From Sambucus nigra (Eukaryota; Streptophyta; Magnoliopsida; Dipsacales; Adoxaceae), in assembly GCA_949130495.1 (NCBI GenBank), contig OX422210.1, forward strand, positions 497,651,760-497,715,759: a stretch of DNA of 64,000 bases, read 5' to 3'. Every line of letters begins with the position of its first letter. Positions within the stretch are counted from its first letter, which is position 1. Shown here piece by piece: positions 35,226-48,379 of this stretch. Below the pieces are notes generated by a model that worked only from the letters and a program-made list of their open reading frames with translations, made no database searches and was not told the origin of the DNA. Position numbers and translations under genes: made by a program.

Positions 35226-35405
35226 TGATACCACTTGTTAGACCCAGAATATTTGCTATACCACAATGGACACGCAGTCCTGACATGTAGTCTTCAGCAA
35301 AGAATCAACAGGCAGAAGATCCTCAATGACACACAGTCATTAACCTTGTAGCGACTCACTTCACAATAGCACGCAGCTCTCGGTTGTAGAGATCTCCCCA
35401 TAAAG
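35226..35405 (-). mobile_element. Inverted LTR fragment with PBS-like start
   Basis: On the minus strand, sequence related to the LTR leader at 34810-34960 (GGGGAGATCT, CTGCGTGCTATTGTG, GTGTCATTGAGGATCTT, GACTGCGTGTCC) runs left to TCTAACA. It is followed by AG and TGGTATCA (35226-35233), the first eight bases of a tRNA-iMet primer-binding site. Thus an LTR of a related family in inverted orientation is fused to the 3' end of the left plus-strand LTR. Confidence 0.6.
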
Positions 35406-36286
35406 TATGAATAGTAGCAATTATGCCAATTATGGGCCATTAGGTTTATTCACCAATTCTCCAATGTTTAAGAATTTAGATCACCTCGCAAAGAAAATAT
35501 ATATGAGGGAGTTTGGTTGGAGATTTAAAATGGCTTTTCACGTCCTTAAAAAGTATTGAAAAAGCATTGAAAATGTTTTAAGACGTTATTGGTGTGAAAA
35601 TCATGTTGACTTTGATTTCTTGATTTTGATTTAAGACGTTGTCATCTAAATTCAACATTTCATAAGGACGCTTTTGATGTTCATTCGTTAGGAGTACACT
35701 TATGCATCGTGCACATCTGATATGATTGAGTTGATTTTCCTATCAAATTTGTCACGCACATTCATCCTGTATCCATGATATGGTTGTCTTAGTGAAAATT
35801 CATGGTGCGATTTTTTTTAAACATCATTTTTTTCTTTTTTTTGAAAAATTCAAAAAATTCAAAAAATAGTTTGTTTGTGTTTGTTTTCCATGACACCCCG
35901 ATGTTCTTTATATAATTTATTCTTTTCCTTGTCTATTTCGGGTAAATAAAAATGGGGAGAACGAATTATGATATTATGGGGGAGTTTAAGTATGGGGGAT
36001 ATTTTATTATGCTTACATGTTTTATGCTTATATCATTTCAAACTCGATACGTCATGAGGTTTTTGCTTTGTCTCATGTGTGTAGGTACAATTGAAGATCA
36101 TTATGTTCCTCACCCTGATGAGAAAAGCTTTGATTTTAAAAAGTTGATTATTGAAGCAACATTTGAAAAGATTGAATACTTGTTCGGTTTATCTTTCCAC
36201 ATTTGAGTTTATGGGAGGCTAGATTTGTATAGGTCATATTTTGATTGATAATTCGGATATTTTTATTTTGTACCGGCATACACATA
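35406..36286 (+). mobile_element. Internal region of non-autonomous LTR element
   Basis: No gag or pol motif. The only frame of note is 35952-36206 (84 codons), which has a hydrophobic stretch and no recognisable domain. With only about 1.06 kb between the LTRs, the element cannot be autonomous; it resembles a TRIM/LARD-type derivative or a deletion product. Confidence 0.5.
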
Positions 36287-36668
36287 TGGGGGATTTATAA
36301 CGACATAGTCCATCATATTAAGTATGCCGTATACCGCTACAAGTATACCAAAGAATTGGAAAGCACACACCTACAATCAACAATCCGAATTTCAAGTCGA
36401 CTTCAACAATCATGCCTAACAAGGACTAACTTGGTAAATGTGTTTAAGTTCCAATTACAATTTTCATAAAAGTGTTGGGATAGTTTTTATAAAAATTAAA
36501 ATAATTTTCAATTTATGAAAAATGATTTTTGAAATGATTTGAAATGTTTTTAATTTTTCAAAAACGTTTTCTCATAAATATTTTGGGCAATCATTGTAGA
36601 TCTCGTAAACAGTCTTAGGTTTGCGGTTTCCAAGTTTTTTAAAAGACTGAAGTAGCAAGTGACACGTG

Positions 36669-36711
36669 TACGATGTCGTTCGAACGACATCGTATCTCGT
36701 TCGAACGAGAT
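36669..36711. repeat. Perfect 26-bp and 18-bp palindromes sharing one base
   Basis: 36669-36694 is a perfect palindrome centred on TTCGAA (inner GTCGTTCGAACGAC). 36694-36711 is another, with inner CTCGTTCGAACGAG. They lie about 80-120 bp upstream of the TATA box at 36789. The left LTR has the same blocks, the first degraded. Confidence 0.92.
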
Positions 36712-36788
36712 CAGTTATCGCTCGAACAACGTTGTGCCTCATTCAAACGAGATGTTTAAGTTTGACACATCACAGCCTTAAATGTTTT

Positions 36789-36798
36789 TATAAATAGG
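36789..36798 (+). promoter_or_regulatory. TATA box, right LTR
   Basis: TATAAATAGG, same position relative to the palindromes as in the left LTR. Confidence 0.6.
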
Positions 36799-37402
36799 GT
36801 GTTAGACTTTTGTATTTCTTGTGGAGAAAACACTGGTTTTAACAGAATAAATTTTGAGTGTTTTTTGTTTATTCTCCATTACTTTGAGGGTTCAAAACTT
36901 TGTTTTACAATTCACAAATCCCAGTACTTTAGTGTGAGTTGTTTTATGGAACCCAAAAATTAGTTTTGGTGGGAGATTTTCTTTTGTTAATCCTTGGTGG
37001 GGAGATCTCCACAAACGGAAATTTGTGTGCTCTTGTGGAGGGAGACTCTAGGAACTTTATGACTGCGTGTCATCGAGAATCTTTTGCGTGTTGATTCTTT
37101 ACTGAAAACTACGTGTCAGGATTGCGTGTCCTTGTGGTGTTGCTTCGCGTAAACCACTACTGATTTCTAGATCGGTACTTTGAAGATTTGCTGAAGGCAC
37201 CATGCGTTACACTTGTGGGTGATTGTGAAGTGGTCTGTATGTCAACGGTCATGTAAATTATTTCAAAGTTCTAAAAATATAAAAGGTTTCGCCCCTGTGG
37301 GGGATTTTTCCTAAAGCTTGTGCATATTTAATTTGTTTTGACACGTAGTTGCATATTTTAGGGATGAACTAAAATTTAGTTTAAAATTGGGTTTTATATG
37401 CA

Positions 37403-40400
37403 TTGAACTCCAATTGAGTTAAAAATTCGAAAATTGTTTGAAACCACCCCTAGGCAAATATTCTTGGGCTAATAGGGAGAGTCAACCAAGAAGTGAAAAG
37501 TTCAGGTGACAAACTAAGTGAGCAAATGTAAATCGATTCATGTAACAAAATTACCCTTAAAACTAAGATATGAGACTTTAATAGAGTGGGACAATGATAA
37601 TAAGGATAAATAAATTTGAGCAACCTTTTTTTTATGTAGCTTGCAATTACACGGAAATCTCACAATAATGTTTCTCCTTTAAATGCTCTCATTTACAAAG
37701 ACTAAACAAAACAACAAAAAGGTGAATGTTAAATTAAAGTCTACAGTAACACTGACAAATTTGAACAATTCTGAGACATGTCCTAAAAATATCATACATT
37801 AATGTCTACACCAACAAATTGGAAAATGTGTTAACTTAATACAATGTAAACACACATACACATTTGCACCCACTATTTTTTTGACAAAAACAAGCACAAA
37901 CAGAGAATGAAAATACAGTAAGCACCTCAGTGTTGAAAAAAATAGAATTTTAGAAATAATAAAATAGGGCGTTAGAGAAATAATTGTGTAAATTAGAGCG
38001 TTAGAGAAATAATTGTGTAAGATGTGAGATAATGAGTACACGTATGCCTTACCCATTGTTACCAAAATACCCCCGAAGTAATGTTACCTATAAGGAGATA
38101 CTTGCATCAAATTAAATACATATAATGGCAGGGGTCCCTAATATTCAGCTTCAATTGTACTTCGACGCCACAACTGTTGGAAAATGTACCGAAGCCAAAA
38201 GTAGTCAGATTCTCATATTGCCGCATTGGGGAAAAACAAAGGTACCAAAAGATCTTATCAAAGAAAAAAGCTAGTAAGAATTCATAAGGTGTTAATAAAA
38301 TTAATAAGAACCAATTGGCCAGAAAATTCGAGGCAAAAATTAAAATCTATATAATGTATTTATTTTTACACCATAGGAAGTTCAGTAGCTAATAAGGGAA
38401 GTATGTACAGTTCATAACTGCACAACCAATCATATGCAGTAGAAAGACACAAAAATATTTACAAAATTTGCAAAGACAATAAAACTCTAGTAATTTGATA
38501 GCCTTGAATATCAAATGTCCCGATGAAGTAACATACCATAATGAATCCATGCCATAGAATAACTAAAATGGTAGGGCTTAGTATATGTCACTCATAAGCT
38601 GAAAGAGAATAATAGATGTCATGGAAATATGGATGAACATTTAACTCTAGATAAAATTGAACTATAATATTAGAATACACGATAATCACCTTTTGAATAG
38701 ATGATAGTAATACAGTTGATGAGCAAATAATGTTACTCATGTTGTTTCACATTACGTGCTACACCATCAACTAAGTTTCATATTATAAAAAATAATATAC
38801 AAAGTAAAATTCAAACAAATAATTAAACTTATCTAACAAATTCTAATTAAGGGTATCAATTGTAGAATTTAAAACCATAAAAAAGACAAAACATTATGAA
38901 AATGACACAAACTTTCCAATTACAAAATGGTGTTCATAATATCTTTGATTCATCCCATTAATTCTACATCTAATGATAATAGAATTAACTAACTAAGGAA
39001 AAAATGCATAAAATTAATTTCCACATCTAAACAGTAACACATAAGATAAATGGATGTAATATTTGAGTATAAACTGTTATTAAAAATATTATACCCTCTA
39101 TCAAACTTCCTCACTAATGTATAAAAGAAAAATGTATGTTAGTAAATGTATATTAATTAAGATAGTGACCCCGTAATCCTTCTTGAGATAAAGTATAAGA
39201 ACCATTTAATTTGGTTCTTTAAACAAATAAGTTGTTATAATTGAACAAACACATAAAAAAATATGATTTTTCCTGTCAGTTGTAATCATATAAAACAACT
39301 TGCACACCATTTAATATATCAAAGATACTCACAACTCCACATGGTCTTTGAATCTCGACATCAACATGTTCCAAACACCATTTCTGCACATATGGAGATA
39401 ATAATTGTCATTGGGATATTTCATCGAACACTTTCTATGTAATCATATAGTACAAAGTGTCATAGATGTAGAAAATGAATCCCCCCAAAAAGGGAAAGCA
39501 TCACTAAAGTATTAGGAAAATAAATTATCAAAACATAACTACCAATACAGTAAGCAATGACCCTTAATAATAAATAGAGGAGATATAGTAGAAATAAGAC
39601 AGTGCATAGGGAGATACTGAGAATTAGAGAGGAGTCTTGGCTCACACTCGACGCCAATGAACTTAGGCCCATTGTATAATAGATTTAAAAAAACCAGTCT
39701 TTTTTGGATTGTTATTATTTTAAATGTGAACCTTAAATTACTCCTTTGTGGCCTCTTAAATTACACAACCCTTTTAAATTACTCCTTTGTCACCTCACAA
39801 AACATGTACAACGAAGAAAGATGTCAATGGAGAGAATTAAAGCAATTAACCTAAATCACATGAAACAAACGTAAAATTTAATTTTTAAATCACATAAAAT
39901 TGTTGTTCGGGTGGTTAACGTTCGCAACTCTCTCCATTGACACATTTAATATAACTTGAACTAATAATTGTCAAATTTTATTTGCAAATAGTAAGGAAAA
40001 AGGATTTACTCATCAAATAAGATGAATTCAAAATAAGATAGAAGTTTAATCTAGAGTTATACATAAAAAAGCCTAAGAAGGAGAAATGAGTTGCACGAAT
40101 AACAATCATGTTCAAATATAATAGAAAATAACCAAAAATCAAAAATTTGAAAACCAAATATCTAAAACGACTAATGTACATATTGAGTACCTGGGATAGA
40201 GGACGCTTGAAAGAGACGACCCCAACACAAAGAGTACCCCATTAACCTAAGCCACACATACAAACAAATTATAGCGTAATCTATTGTGCAACAGGATAAC
40301 AAAAACAAACACAAACAAAATTAAACCTCGTAAAATGAAGTTCAAACCCCAAAATAACTTGAACTCCAATAACATGAGATTATATATGCATCCATTACTG

Positions 40401-41489
40401 TCTTGAACCCCCAATAACTTGAACTAAAGTGAAGAAATTATATTGAACCAAACAAATATATAAACAAAGCCCTAAATTATGTAAACAAACACATGATGTT
40501 AGCAAAAATCACATGATATCAACATATCATAAAACCCTAAGTTAACAAAACACATCATTTATATGAACAAAATCGCATGATGTTAACCGTACTACCAAAA
40601 CACAAACTAAACCACCACCAACACCATTACTAAAATAAAAAATAAACCACCACCAACACCAATCAAAATATTTTCGTGGGGTTTTAATTTTTGGCTTTTT
40701 TGGGTTATGAACTTCCTCAAATAGATATAACCTGCAAATAAAGAAAAAAATACAGTATTAAAGAGAGTATAATACAATCAAATATCAAAACCAAATTTCA
40801 ACAACATAGAAACAAAAACTATAATCATTATCACCAACCTCGGATGTTTGTCTTGAGTACCACTAATTTGAAAGCACAAAACACCAATTGTCAGAAAAAC
40901 ATTATACGTAGAAAATCGACATTACATTCCAAAATAATCACAAAACATAAACATACATGCATATAAATAGAAACATAAAAATACATATAAATAGATCTAA
41001 AACAAATTGAAAAAAATCGATATGGATCTCAAGTGAAATCAAAATGAACAAAGCCCTATATTTATCAATCCGTAGAGACTACCTTTCAGATGGTGTTAGT
41101 GGTGAGGGAGACTACCTTTTAGATGTAGTTGGTGGTGAGCAAGGTAACGTGGAGTAGATGCGAAAGTGAGGAGATCAGAGGGTGGAGCATAGGCATGGGT
41201 TTTCAGGGGGGAGGGTGACGCGGGAGTGCGGCGGCATATAGGAGGAGGGGCTGAGGCTGATAGGAGGTGGATTAGTGAGAGGGAGAGAATGAAGGGAAGG
41301 GTAGGGTTTGGGGTTAAAGTCGTGAGTTGAGGTAGATAATGAGAATGATGGCTAGGTTTGGCAAAGTGACTCTGGGAGAGAGAATTGGAGAAATGATTCC
41401 AGCCCTCCATTTTTGGCATTGATGATTCAATCCTAGCATCTACTTGTGTTATCTCTATATTGAATAGTGTCAAAACTTCTACTCCTTAT

Positions 41490-41492
<3 letters not shown>
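37403..41492. other. Long AT-rich spacer, no gene recognised
   Basis: Four kilobases with only short frames. Minor structures are TTAAATTACTCCTTTGT repeated at about 39733 and 39776, a 14-bp perfect inverted repeat TGTCAATGGAGAGA (39822-39835) against 39929-39942, and a doubled GAGACTACCTTT block near 41078-41135. A minus-strand frame at 41096-41473 (125 codons, Ser/Pro/His-rich) has no motif and lies in low-complexity sequence. Confidence 0.45.
39822..39942. repeat. Inverted repeat, 14-bp perfect arms
   Basis: TGTCAATGGAGAGA at 39822-39835 and its complement at 39929-39942, separated by 93 bp. Possibly part of a decayed MITE or Helitron. Confidence 0.6.

Positions 41493-41529
<37 letters not shown>
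41493..41529. repeat. (AT)n microsatellite
   Basis: Uninterrupted ATATAT run of about 37 bp. Confidence 0.95.
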
Positions 41530-41532
<3 letters not shown>

Positions 41533-42378
41533 ATAATCTTGATTAATTAGTTATAATTTCATTTTATTATAATTATTTAGTCGCGTATGGTTTTTCCTTT
41601 TTGTAGCTAATGTCGGGAGGAAACAACCAAAACATACCAAGAGGCACAGTGACACCCAAACAAGTGCATACCTCTAATTCTCAACACCAATGGATGAGCA
41701 ATTTAGAATTCCACCAATGATTTTCTCTACATCAAGTGATCCACCACCCCCCGTTCAGGACTCCCATTGCTCCAACACCCTCATCCTGCGCTCCCGACAC
41801 CTCCCCCTTAAATAAAAAAGGGCCCATTGGATTCTCCCTTCTCGGGAATAACCCAAATGGTGATTATAATGACCTGATGAAATTGAAAGCCAAGTGTTTT
41901 GTCGTTGGAAAAAATGAATGGGGTCGGTAGACTAGACAACTGGAACTTTGTTGATTAAGCCATCAAAGATGACATATAAGATCAACTCTGCAAGCATTTT
42001 TTTGTTTCTGGATTGTTCCAAAAATTCCAGAATTTATTAAATACAATTCCAAAAATTTGAATACAAGGATGAGTGTATTCCAAAAATTCGAATACAAGTA
42101 TGAGTGCATTCCAAAATTTATTAAATACAATTCCAAAAATTTGAAAAATGACAAGATTTCTTGTCCGTGAATCCATTTTATGAACGAAAAAATATAAGCC
42201 ATTAGAAGATGTTGAGTTACAACAAATCCTATTATTGGATAATCCAACAAATCCTTGAACTCGATTACTTATATTTCACATAAATCCTATTATATTGCGA
42301 TTTGGTAAAGGTGAAGGATACTACAAGTGATTGCATTGTTGATCCTAACTCCGAATTATTAATGTATATTTATCAAAG
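41530..42378. other. Spacer with an 84-bp duplication
   Basis: AATTTATTAAATACAATTCCAAAAATTTGA occurs at 42031-42060 and again at 42115-42144, with a related GAATACAAG-ATGAGTG-ATTCC phrase repeated between them. No domain in the frames at 41736-41930 (+) or 41963-42250 (-). Confidence 0.5.
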
Positions 42379-42609
42379 ATGAAGAGTAAAGATATTATAG
42401 TCGACAAGCCTTTTATTTGGGTTTTTCAGAACATAAAGAAGGTAATCTACTCGAAGTGCATAAACGATGGCAATTCGTCTATTGTTGTGCACGCACCAAA
42501 GGGTATGACTACTAAAGTAGACACATTAAAGGATCCAAAAGATTTCCATTCATCTATTGATGACATCCCTAATTTAAAGGATCTTTTAGTTAATTTAGAG
42601 GAAGATTGA
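42379..42609 (+). CDS. Unrecognised 76-codon reading frame (doubtful)
   Basis: Begins M-K-S-K-D-I-I-V-D-K-P-F and ends with an acidic tail N-L-E-E-D; the composition (Lys, Asp, Ile, Val) is like a soluble protein and not low complexity. No motif, no signal peptide and no neighbouring gene support it. It may be a chance frame or an exon remnant in AT-rich DNA. Function unknown. Confidence 0.12.
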   Translation: MKSKDIIVDKPFIWVFQNIKKVIYSKCINDGNSSIVVHAPKGMTTKVDTLKDPKDFHSSIDDIPNLKDLLVNLEED

Positions 42610-43272
42610 ATATCAAAATATTATTTTATCCTTGCAAATCTTATTTGTATCCTATTATGATATTGGCACGGTATTAGCACTTTACTTTGATGTATGAATG
42701 TTTAGTTAGTTTTACTAATTCTTAATATGATTTATGTATGTTTAGTTGTGACCATTCAAAACTTTGATTACTTAATGCATGCGTTGTGTGTAATAAGACA
42801 ACATTGATATATACCATTTTTAGTGAACAATTTCCATTTTTCTGCCTCCAAATATTAGTTTGGAGTCATATAATTTAACTTTCGATAATATCTTTTGTTC
42901 AGTAGCATGTTGGGGGCACGAACATATTTCACAAGATGCTCGGTTTGGGAATAAATTCATTTGAGTTTTTTGTTCGATCAAATTGACCTAGATCAATTTC
43001 CACGTGTTCCTGTACATATACATATGTTGTTCAGTTTCATGCAGTCTTCATAATATGAAGTTAAATTCTCTTCATTTTATGATGATTGTAATAAAGAAAC
43101 TAATTAGCAAATGTACATGTATAAGAATACACTGGGGGTTCCAGTTGCAATTTGGTCTAATCACACAATTAAAAGACTCTATTTAGTGGTCTTCTTGGAT
43201 CGCAAGAACTAGGTACCCTTTTTTTTAACTGAAGTAGTGATATAATTAATATGCATTATCTATTAAATCTTT
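42610..43272. other. No gene recognised
   Basis: AT-rich spacer without repeats or coding signals I can support. Confidence 0.5.
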
Positions 43273-43505
43273 TAGATGATAGAAGGAGTACAGGATACTT
43301 ATTTGTATGGTTTGGTTTGGTTGTTGCATATTATTGGTTGTTGGTTTGTTGTTTGATAGTACGTTAGAAGGAGTACAAGATAATTATTTGTTTGGTTTGG
43401 TTTGGCTGTTAAATAATTATTAGTTGTTGGTTTGTTGTTGAAAAATATGTTAGAAGAAGTACATGATAATTACTTGTTCGATGTGGGATAATTATTAGTT
43501 GTCGT
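43273..43505. repeat. Three tandem copies of an ~88-bp unit
   Basis: Units begin near 43273, 43362 and 43449 and share GAAG-AGTACA-GATA-TTA-TTGT, GGTTTGGTTTGG (first two) and ATTATTAGTTGTTGG. They diverge progressively, with the third copy shortened. Confidence 0.75.
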
Positions 43506-43640
43506 AGCACATAGACTTCCATATTTCTCTAGCCATCTCTCTCCAATTAATGTACTGTTTGCAAAACCCTAAAGCTCTAAAAAGTTTCAAAACTCTGGAG
43601 CTCTATAAATTTTCAAAAGTCTTCATCTCTAAACAGTTGT

Positions 43641-43866
43641 GCACGAGGTCTTCATGCCTCTTGCGAATCCGTTTGGGTGATGCTGCCCCCCCATTGTACA
43701 TTTATAAGCTGAAGTGTTCCTTCTTTTGAAGTCATGTTTGGGTCCTATCCAAAAATCTAGAATTTTGCGGATGTGCAACCAGTTTCTATTCATTAAGTCG
43801 GATGCGCACGAGGTGTTTCTGCCACTCGCGATGCCGCTGGGGTTGCCCGCCCCCCGCGACACATTT
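43641..43866. repeat. Duplicated GCACGAGGT block, 165-bp period
   Basis: GCACGAGGT-TTC-TGCC-CT-GCGA-TCCG-TGGG-TG and a following C-rich run plus GACACATTT/GTACATTT occur at 43641-43703 and 43806-43866. The similarity is imperfect but collinear. Function unknown. Confidence 0.6.
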
Positions 43867-43870
43867 TGAA

Positions 43871-45960
43871 GCCTATGTGTTGTAAGAACCGAGAATTTTC
43901 AAACCTTAATATAACCTACGACCTCGATTTTAAACCCCGTAAGTTGAGTAAAATCAAAAGTCTACTATAAGAAATGACCTATGTTTAAAATCCTAAAAGT
44001 TTTCTTTATTAACTTTCCACCCTTAAAGTTTCTATTTATCACAAAAGAGTCCCTAAAACTTTCAAAATGAAATAAAACAAGGTATATTGAACCCTAAACC
44101 TCAACCCTACATCAAATCGAACCTTTTGACCTAAATTGGCATGAAATTACAGTTTCAACTCCATAAACTTTATGAAATTACCAAAATTCCCCTAAATGTT
44201 TTTAAAAACATACTTTTATGGACATAATTTCAATCCCATCAAATGTAAAGGACCCGAATCTAAACCTTAGTGTTACCTTAGCCTACTCACATAACCACAT
44301 CAGCAAAGGAGATGAAAATCACTTTGTAACACATACTAAACCTTAGGAAACCATGTGCACCCATTTTTACCTAACTCAAAACCCACCCTAACATCATTCA
44401 CATCCACATCTTTCGTACACCAATCAAGTCTCCCCCCAAAGTAGTATAACTACCCTATATCAGACATAGTAAATACTCATCCCACAGTTCATTCTCAAAG
44501 TTCAAATTTTCCCTCATTTCAGGTAATTCCTCATTTTATGCTTTAAATTCAATTCTTTAAATTCTAATAGCTTTATACATAGTTAATATAGGTAGAACAC
44601 TAGAAACATGCAATCTTTTAGGTATATAAATGCAAAAAAATGATGAAAACTATACGAAGACCATTAAAGCTTGTGCTTTCATGGCGAAATCCATTACACT
44701 AACTAATCCTTTGATATCAAGCCGTTAATAGACTCCTTAGAACCTCAGGATGTCAAGTGTAATGGTAAAAACCAATGAATGTTTATATAAAAGGCTAATC
44801 GATCAAAAGTGTTTTTAAAACTAGAAACCTGAAATTCAAAATTCTCGACATATACTGCATGAAAATCCTTGAAACCAAAACCAAGTTACTCTCATACATA
44901 GTGGAAACCCAATCTAATTCATAAGAAACCTTACCGTACTCCATAAATCCACGAATGTTAAGTAAAAAATTGCTAAAAACTCACAGTTTTACAACTCAAA
45001 ATATATTGAGAGTCGAACCATGAAACTTATATATTTGAAATCCTCATGAAAAATTAGGTTTAATTGGTTAAGAAATCATCTAAAATGGTATAACACAAAA
45101 GGAGAAAAACTTGGTCAAAGTTTAAAACCCTAAAAAGTCAAAGTCGAGAGGAAGAAGATGAAGACTTTTCCATAAAGTTTGACCCAACGCGTGAGGGCGC
45201 GCGGTCAATCAGGATACTCTGAAGTTTTTCCCAAAAGTTTTATTAAAAAATTTCTGATCAAAATGGTATAAGATAAGACCATGATTGCATATTCATAGCT
45301 CATGTTATGCAAAAATGAGGTTTTTACTTAAAAACATTTTATTAAAATTATAAATTAACCCCTAGTAATTTTTTGAATTTTGGAATTTGTACCCCAAACT
45401 TTGCCCTTACACACATCAAACTATTTTAAATCAAAGGGTCCTTTGCACCAAAGTTCAAAAATGAGATTAAGACCCTTATGTTAAATTCCCAAAATAAATT
45501 ACACATACACCCTCAGAACTTTATTAAAGACAGTTTTAAGTACAAAACTGACTGATTAATCCCTAATACTCATATGCCATACATTGTATAATATAAAACC
45601 AAGTCTCAAATCTTTTGAATACCCTAGTGTGACCATAATTCAACAGAATACCCAAGCAAGTAGGTTTTTCCTATCTTTTTAGTATTATACTTCGCGTAAT
45701 TGAAATACTACTATTGATATCACTCTATGATAGCCACATTGACACCGATCACCTGTTCGCATATGTGATCGTATGGGCAGAGTGTAGGAAAAATGGGATA
45801 AAGCAGTGGCGCTTTTCAATGTTCTATGTTTTCGTGTGTACTAGAAACGTGTAATTCACCCCTGTGGTGGTACCTTTTTATGTAACATGTTAATAATGAA
45901 TAAAAGGTTATGTTATTCTTCCTTAATTTTAATTCATTACTTTATGTGTACTTCGTGTTC
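43871..45960 (+). mobile_element. Gypsy-like LTR remnant
   Basis: Starts near TGTAAGAACCGAGAATTTTC (about 43880), a start style common for plant Ty3/gypsy LTRs. It contains an isolated GC-rich block, GCGTGAGGGCGCGCGG (45190-45205), and near its end a CCCCTGTGGTGGTACC phrase (45859-45874). No primer-binding site or gag follows. Limits and family are uncertain. Confidence 0.35.
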
Positions 45961-46299
45961 ATTCGTACCAAAAATCATGGTGTGAAAAGTTGGTATCATA
46001 TCGTGTTTTAAAATTAAAACATATCATTGGGTTAGTATTATATGCGGGAAATAGATAAGATTTTAGTTATTTAATTTCATAACTTCTTTTACTATTAAAT
46101 GGTAATCCATTTTGTAGTATGGATGCATGGGATACGTTTCTATTCAATCTAGATATTTAAGTTGATTTTAAGTTTCGCAACCCAAAGAACCTAATTAAGT
46201 ATGCAGTTCTAATCTCAATATCGAATGAGGGTCATATTACATAATTACATATTTTACTCAAGTGCAAATTAATTTTAATAGTTTCCAAGTCATAATCAC

Positions 46300-47942
46300 A
46301 ATTATAAGTTTTTAGTATAATCACAATGTATAATAAAGGGAATCATACCATCTGATATCCAAGTGGGTATGCCCTACTGACATACAAATCATATGGGATA
46401 TACGCAGCCCGAAATCCAAATATGAAGGCATATCCCAATTGCATTCGGGGATCACTCGTGACATTACTAGGTATAGTTATAAGAAGTACCAACCATATAA
46501 CCTCAGAACAACACGAGAGGTAAATCACAACGCCATCATGCTAAACGTACGACCCATACCCAAAGTTATACGAGAGGATCTAACTTCATTATCCCATCTG
46601 GGTAAATGGGTGCCTTAGCACGTAGGATTAGGGTAATAATATCTAAGTAAAACCCACGCACTCATCAAGAGACACATGTGATCACGTCGTATGCGCCTAG
46701 TCAAATCCCTACTAGTAGGTTATACACCAACACACACACAACCATGGTATTATTTACATCAATGAAGTTAATTATCAATCAACCTTACGCTATGGGTCAT
46801 TAATACAATTTATTTCATCTCTGATTATTACTGACATTTAATGTTAATAAGTCTTTTGAGTTTTAACCCTAACATTTAGGGTTACTAAATATGGAAATCA
46901 ATCTCCAAAACTACTATTTATTAAGTAATTCTATATTATAATAAGGTCCCCAAACTAACCTATCCTCGAAACCACACACCCCCTAAATAACCCACACTGG
47001 GCATGGCCCGAGGCCTGCATTGATCCGACGAGCCCAGTGTGGTGCTCTTCTTCCTTATTTTCCCATGGTCATTATAGCTAAAACCTTTTCAATCCAGTAC
47101 CTTAAAATACTAAAAATTATCTCTTCTCCTTTATAATTAATCAACATACAAGTACTATCAACATAAATTATAAAATTAACCTTTGGTTCATGTTCTCCAC
47201 AAGATTCATCCAATTATCCTATGAAATGTATTCAATTAATAAAATAAATTAATGGATTTTACATATTACAACTAATAATATTCATACATAATGTTTTAAA
47301 TATCTGATTACATGGATTCGTGGGTCAATTAGTTGATTCATTAATAAAGCTTCAATAGTTCTTTAATTCATAAACTAGGGTTTATTATATGATTAGTCAT
47401 AATCATGAAATTAGGTTTAATTGTTAATACACATCATATTATATGATTTCATTAACAGATTCCAATATATTAGTATTATTATAACAAAAACCTAATGATA
47501 TGCTTATACAAAGCAGACTTACCCTAGGATGAACATAACCAATCCCTAAAATTTCCCAATTCTTCAAGGCCTGTGTCGTTCCTCGTCCTCCTTAGCAAAT
47601 AAGGTTCCTCTTCAATTTTATTATGTGAAATGAGTTTATCTAATTAGGTTATTACAATAAATAATCCTAAATTAGGCCTGGCCCCCAAAATAGCCTCAAC
47701 CCAAAGGGCATAAAACAACCTTCAAATGACTTAAAACTTGTCACAGCCCATATACTGACCCAACATACCAATATTCCACTATTTCAAACATAAACTAGAC
47801 TTTCTAAATGTTTTGAGAACCAAACCCAAAAGAGAACATAATCTATAAGTCAATTATCTTATATAATTACTTGATTAGTAGATACGCATACCTTGTATTT
47901 AAATCTTAATTATTAATTAATTAAATATGAATCGGTATTATA
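46300..47942 (-). mobile_element. Chromovirus-like LTR remnant, minus orientation
   Basis: General order of phrases parallels the plus-sense reading of 12102-14148: a TAGTAGGTTATACACC-ACACACA-CATGGTATT block near 46711-46750 resembles 13388-13430, and the far end AATTAATTAATTAAAT...CGGTATTATA (about 47908-47942) resembles the complement of the LTR start at 14149. Heavily diverged. An 11-bp perfect inverted repeat CCACACTGGGC lies at 46992-47002 and 47032-47042. Confidence 0.4.
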
Positions 47943-48379
47943 AGATACTACTTCATGATCGATGGGATCCAATATTGATAGAATAATCTTGATGATACCA
48001 AGATTGGTTTCTTGGGCATTCTAAGTGATTATACCCAAGGTCTACCATAGTCTACCAAAGACCTCTGCCAAAATAGTGTCGATCCTCAAACACTATGATT
48101 TTGTTAGATAAGGGCCCACAATGGAGTCAAAGGCCATAGAAACTTCCTCTAGTCTACAAGATACTCAATCTCACTATCAAACGTTGAAGACAAGTTCAAA
48201 AACCTCATGAAAATAATTTCAAGTCTCAGACTACTGCAGTTGACCTTCGCCTAACCAAAACTGACCTCCGATTGGGTTTATAACCTCTCCTCCAAATAAT
48301 GAATTCCATATTATGTCATGGGAGAAATATTATACCATTTTATCTCTGGACCCCTTAGATGTTCGATTAAGCTTCTATA
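47943..48379. other. No gene recognised
   Basis: Probably the U3 start of the LTR that follows; I cannot place its first base. Confidence 0.4.

Larger units (their letters stand above)
36287..37402 (+). mobile_element. Right LTR of short LTR element
   Basis: Begins TGGGGGATTT and ends TATATGCA (TG...CA), 1,116 bp. It retains the palindromes best. No target duplication could be matched between 34129-34133 and 37403-37407. Confidence 0.7.

Noticed and set aside
41096..41473. 125-codon Ser/Pro-rich minus-strand frame as a gene
   Set aside because: Low-complexity composition, no domain, and a duplicated GAGACTACCTTT block lies just beyond its 3' end.
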